DNA of 64,000 nt from Lasiosphaeria ovina (taxonomy: Eukaryota; Ascomycota; Sordariomycetes; Sordariales; Lasiosphaeriaceae). This document shows, piece after piece, positions 59,743 through 64,000 of this stretch. Positions within the stretch are counted from its first letter, which is position 1; every line of letters starts with the position of its first letter. The notes under the pieces are model-generated. The model was not told the DNA's origin. It saw only the letters and a program-made list of their open reading frames with translations, and searched no databases. Both the position numbers and the translations under genes were made by a program. The stretch spans positions 434,001 to 498,000 of the forward strand of contig JAULSN010000015.1 in the NCBI GenBank assembly GCA_033439765.1, written 5' to 3'.

Positions 59743-62700
59743 ATGCGTCCCGAAATCGAGCAAGAGCTCGCCCATACGCTCCTCGTCGAGCTTCTTGCCT
59801 ACCAATTCGCCTCGCCCGTGAGGTGGATCGAGACGCAAGATGTCTTTCTCGCCGAGAAGACGGCTGAGCGGATCGTCGAGATTGGCCCCGCAGACACACT
59901 CGGCGTCATGGCCAAGAGAACATTGGCTGCAAAATACGAAGCATACGACGCTGCCAAGTCGGTACAGAGGCAAATCCTCTGCTACAACAAGGACGCGAAG
60001 GAGATCTACTACGATGTCGATCCGGTAGAGGATGAGCCTGAGCCGGTTGCCGCCGAGGCCAGTGCTCCTGCTGCTGCTGGTGCCGCTGCTGTCCCAGTTG
60101 CTGCCGCGGCTCCTACACCAAGTGCCGGGCCTGCTGCCCAGGTTCCAGACGCTCCTCTTATGGCTGTCGATATTGTGAGGACGCTCGTTGCACAGAAGCT
60201 GAAGAAGCCACTTGGTGATATTCCGTTGAGCAAAGCAATCAAGGACCTTGTTGGAGGTAAGTTGTTTGTACCCCAAAGCGTGCTCTATACAATTCGCTGA
60301 CAAAGTTCGCGCGTAGGTAAATCAACTCTGCAGAACGAAATTCTGGGAGACTTGGGCAAAGAGTTCGGGTCCACACCCGAGAAGCCCGAAGACACACCAC
60401 TCGATGAACTGGGTGCCTCAATGCAGGCGACCTTCGACGGGAACCTGGGCAAAACGACACAAGGCCTTATCGCCCGTCTTATTTCATCCAAGATGCCCGG
60501 CGGGTTCAACATCACAACAGCGCGGAAATACCTCGAGTCCCGGTGGGGATTGGCCTCGGGCCGCCAAGATGGCGCCCTCTTGCTAGCCATCACCATGGAG
60601 CCAGCAGGACGCCTAGGCTCCGAAGCAGAAGCCAAGGCCTATCTTGACGACGTCTCGCAAAAGTATGCTGCGAACGCTGGCATTAGCTTATCGACCGCGG
60701 CCGCTGCTGGCCCTGCCGGTGGAGCTGGCGGCGGTATGATGATGGACCCTGCTGCCATTGAGGCCCTCACGAGCGACCAGAGGGCGCTTTTCAAGCAGCA
60801 ACTGGAGATTATCGCGAGATATCTCAAGCTGGACATTCGTGCCGGCGACAAGGCTTTCCAGGCGTCGCAGGAGTCCACCAAAGTACTCCAGACGCAGTTG
60901 GACCTATGGACGACTGAGCACGGCGACTTCTACGCCTCTGGGATTGAGCCCGTCTTCAGCTCTCTCAAGGCCCGTGTTTATGACTCGTCTTGGAACTGGG
61001 TCCGTCAGGATGCCTTGAGCATGTACTTTGATATCATTTTTGGCCGTCTGCAAGCTGTTGATCGCGAGATCGTGAGCCAGTGTATCCGGATCATGAACCG
61101 GTCCAACCCTACCTTGCTCGAGTTCATGCAGTACCACATCGATAACTGCCCGACTGAGCGCGGAGAGACATACAAGCTCGCTAAGGAGCTGGGTGTGCAG
61201 CTGATCGAGAATTGCAAGGATGTGCTTGCAGCCGATCCCGTTTTCAAGGATGTCGCCATCCCTACTGGTCCCCGTACCACTATTGATGCTCGCGGCAACA
61301 TGAAGTACGAGGAGCTGCCCCGCGCGAGCTGCCGTAAGCTGGAGCACTATGTCCAGCAGATGGCCGAAGGTGGCAAGATCTCGGAATACGGCAACCGTAC
61401 CAAGGTTCAGAACGACCTGTCCAAGATCTACAAGCTTATCAAACAGCAGCACAAGCTTCCCAAAACGTCTCAGCTCGAGATCAAGACGCTCTACGGCGAC
61501 ATCATCCGGTCGTTGGCTATGAACGAGAGCCAGATCATCCCCAAGGACAACGGCAAGCCCAATACCGTTCCCAAGAAGGCCTCCAAGCCCAAGGGAAAGA
61601 CGGAGACGATTCCGTTCCTGCATCTCCGCAAAAAGACTCAGCATGGTTGGGACTACAGCAAGAGATTGACCAGTCTTTACCTGGACTGCCTTGAACAAGC
61701 AGCCAAGGATGGTGTTACTTTTGCTGGCAAATATGTGCTGATGACGGGTGCCGGCGCCGGATCCATCGGTGCCGATGTCCTCCAGGGTCTCATAAGTGGC
61801 GGTGCCAAGGTCATTGTTACCACCAGCCGTTTCTCACGTGAGGTCACTGAGTACTATCAGTCCATGTACGCCCGGTTCGGCTCACGTGGCTCCCAACTTG
61901 TGGTTGTTCCATTCAACCAGGGCAGCGTGCAAGATGTCAACGCCTTGGTCGACTACATTTACGATTCCAAGACCGGCCTGGGCTGGGATCTTGATTATAT
62001 TGTTCCTTTTGCTGCCATTTCGGAGCAAGGCCGCCAGATTGACGGCATCGACTCCAAGTCCGAGCTGGCTCATCGCATCATGTTGACCAACCTCATCCGT
62101 CTTTTGGGCAACGTGAAGGCCCAAAAGGCCGCCCACGGTTTCGAGACCCGCCCTGCTCAGGTCATTCTCCCCCTTTCACCCAACCACGGTACCTTTGGTA
62201 GCGACGGTCTGTACTCGGAGTCCAAGCTCGGACTGGAGACGCTCTTCAACCGGTGGTATGCCGAGGACTGGGCCAACTACCTCACAATCTGCGGTGCCAT
62301 CATTGGCTGGACACGTGGTACTGGGCTCATGTCTGGGAACAACATCGTCGCCGAGGCAGTCGAGAACTTTGGCGTGCGCACCTTTTCCCAGCAGGAGATG
62401 GCCTTCAACCTGCTCGGCCTCATGTCTCCGACCATTGTGGATCTTTGCCAGAATGAGCCCGTGTTTGCGGACTTGAACGGTGGTCTCCAATTCATCACCA
62501 ACCTCAACGAGACCATGACCAACCAGCGCAAGACCCTCATGGAGACCAGCGAGATCCGCAGAGCCGTCACCAAGGAGACTTCGGCGGAGAACAAGATCAT
62601 CAACGGCGAGGACTCGGAAGTGCTCTATAAGAAGAAGGTCATCGAGCCACGTGCGAACATTAAGTTCGAGTTCCCCAACCTCCCAGACTGGAAGGTAGAC

Positions 62701-64000
62701 ATCGCCCCGCTGAACGACAAGCTCAAGGGGATGGTCGATCTCGAGAAGGTCGTCGTAGTGACAGGCTTTGCCGAGGTCGGTCCCTGGGGCAACTCGCGGA
62801 CGCGCTGGGAGATGGAGGCTCACGGCGAGTTCTCGCTTGAGGGCTGCATCGAGATGGCCTGGATCATGGGTCTCATCAAGAACCACAACGGGCCAATCAA
62901 GGGCCAACCGTACTCTGGATGGGTCGACGCCAAGACGGGCGAGCCTGTTGATGACAAGGACATTAAGCCAAAGTACGAGAAGTTCATTCTGGAGCATTCC
63001 GGTATCCGCCTTATCGAACCCGAGCTGTTTGGAGGATACGACCCCAACAAGAAGCAGCTGCTTCACGAGGTTGTTATCCAGGAAGATCTCGACCCCTTTG
63101 AGTCATCCAAGGACACGGCAGAGGAGTTCAAGCGCGAACACGGCGACAAGGTGGAGATCTTCGAGATCCTCGAGACTGGCCAGTACACTGTGCGCATGAA
63201 GAAAGGCGCATCCATGTGGATCCCCAAGGCGCTGAGATTTGATCGCCTCGTTGCGGGCCAGATTCCCACCGGCTGGAATGCCAAGAATTATGGTGTCCCC
63301 GACGATATCATTTCCCAGGTCGACCCGGTGGCCCTGTTTGTTCTCGTCTCGACGGTCGAGGCTCTTCTCTCGGCCGGTATCACAGATCCCTACGAGTTCT
63401 ACAAGTATGTCCACGTCTCCGAGGTGGGCAACTGCGTGGGCTCCGGCATGGGCGGCGCAGCTGCTCTCCGGGGAATGCACCGCGACAGATTCCTCGACAA
63501 GCCTCTCCAGAACGACATTCTCCAAGAGTCCTTCATCAACACCATGTCGGCTTGGGTGAACATGTTGCTCATCTCATCGTCCGGCCCAATCAAGACGCCA
63601 GTCGGTGCCTGCGCTACCGCTGTGGAGTCTGTCGATATTGGCTACGAGACCATCATGGAGGGCAAGGCTCGCATCTGCTTCGTCGGCGGCTTCGACGACT
63701 TTGGTGAGGAGGGCTCGTATGAGTTCGCCAACATGAAGGCCACCAGCAACGCCGTCGACGAGTTTGCCCACGGGCGCACTCCCAAGGAGATGTCTAGACC
63801 GACCACCACCACCCGAAACGGATTTATGGAGTCCCAGGGGTGTGGTGTGCAGGTCATTATGACTGCCAAGCTTGCTCTCAACATGGGCGTCCCCATCTAT
63901 GGTATTCTTGCCCTGACGACGACTGCTTCGGACAAGATTGGACGGTCTGTTCCAGCGCCCGGCCAAGGTGTCCTCACCACGGCACGCGAGCACCCCGGCA
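59743..64000 (+). CDS. FAS2: Fatty acid synthase subunit alpha (3' end outside window)
   Basis: Alpha subunit of the cytosolic fatty acid synthase. Exon 1 is 59743-60256; exon 2 runs from 60317 past the window end. About 1399 codons of an expected 1860 or so are present. Start [22 protein letters not shown] is the usual FAS2 N-terminus. An Ala/Pro-rich linker (about 103-140) leads to the acyl carrier domain, whose phosphopantetheine Ser (about 174, in GGKSTLQNE) is rebuilt by splicing. The ketoreductase domain starts near 640 ([17 protein letters not shown]; active-site Tyr probably in [11 protein letters not shown]). The ketosynthase domain has its catalytic Cys at about 1270 in GACATAVES. 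The remaining ketosynthase residues and the phosphopantetheinyl transferase domain lie beyond 64000. The 60-bp intron has a GTAAGT donor and GCGTAG acceptor. Confidence 0.98.

Overview
The window is nuclear DNA of a filamentous ascomycete, most likely a Sordariomycete and probably of the order Hypocreales. Genes carry short introns (46-105 bp) with GTRNGT-like donors, CTAAC/CTGAC branch sites and YAG or RAG acceptors. Coding regions favour C at third codon positions. The gene set is fungal: retromer Vps17, Hos3-type deacetylase, Bbc1, Mrp51 and split type I fatty acid synthase. The order is inferred mainly from how familiar the FAS1 N-terminus looks, without any search.

Layout. 1-5.5 kb: no recognisable gene. 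5.5-11.3 kb: VPS17 (-) and the mitochondrial ribosome-releasing factor gene MEF2 (+), divergently arranged. 11.3-17.5 kb: a decayed island with two pseudogenes, a hypothetical-protein gene with two nonsense codons and a protein-kinase gene with about four frameshifts. 17.5-25.4 kb: HOS3-type histone deacetylase (-), a secreted Cys-rich protein with a probable GPI signal (+) and a 2EXR-type protein (-). 26.7-31.1 kb: three same-strand translation genes, queuine tRNA-ribosyltransferase, mitoribosomal Mrp51 and cytosolic ribosomal protein eS17. 31.6-37.8 kb: an RPAP2/Rtr1-type CTD phosphatase (-) and the SH3 actin-patch protein Bbc1 (+). 37.8-46.8 kb: a 9-kb stretch with no recognisable gene. 46.8-48.3 kb: a conserved protein of unknown function with upstream ORFs in its presumed leader. 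50.9-64 kb: FAS1 (-) and FAS2 (+, cut by the window end), divergent across a 2.4-kb shared region.

The clearest functional unit is FAS1/FAS2. The two encode the beta and alpha subunits of one cytosolic dodecameric fatty acid synthase, so a shared regulatory region makes sense. The translation genes at 26.7-31.1 kb are separate transcription units. I found no tRNA or rRNA gene, CRISPR array, intact transposon or secondary-metabolite cluster. I saw no clearly new biological system. The most unusual items are the two recent-looking pseudogenes, the Cys-rich surface protein with a repeated module, the 9-kb desert before the conserved unknown gene, and a dispersed family of short AGGTA/TACCT palindromes.

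All exon boundaries were worked out by eye from splice signals and reading phase. In every multi-exon gene presented here as intact the phases add up.
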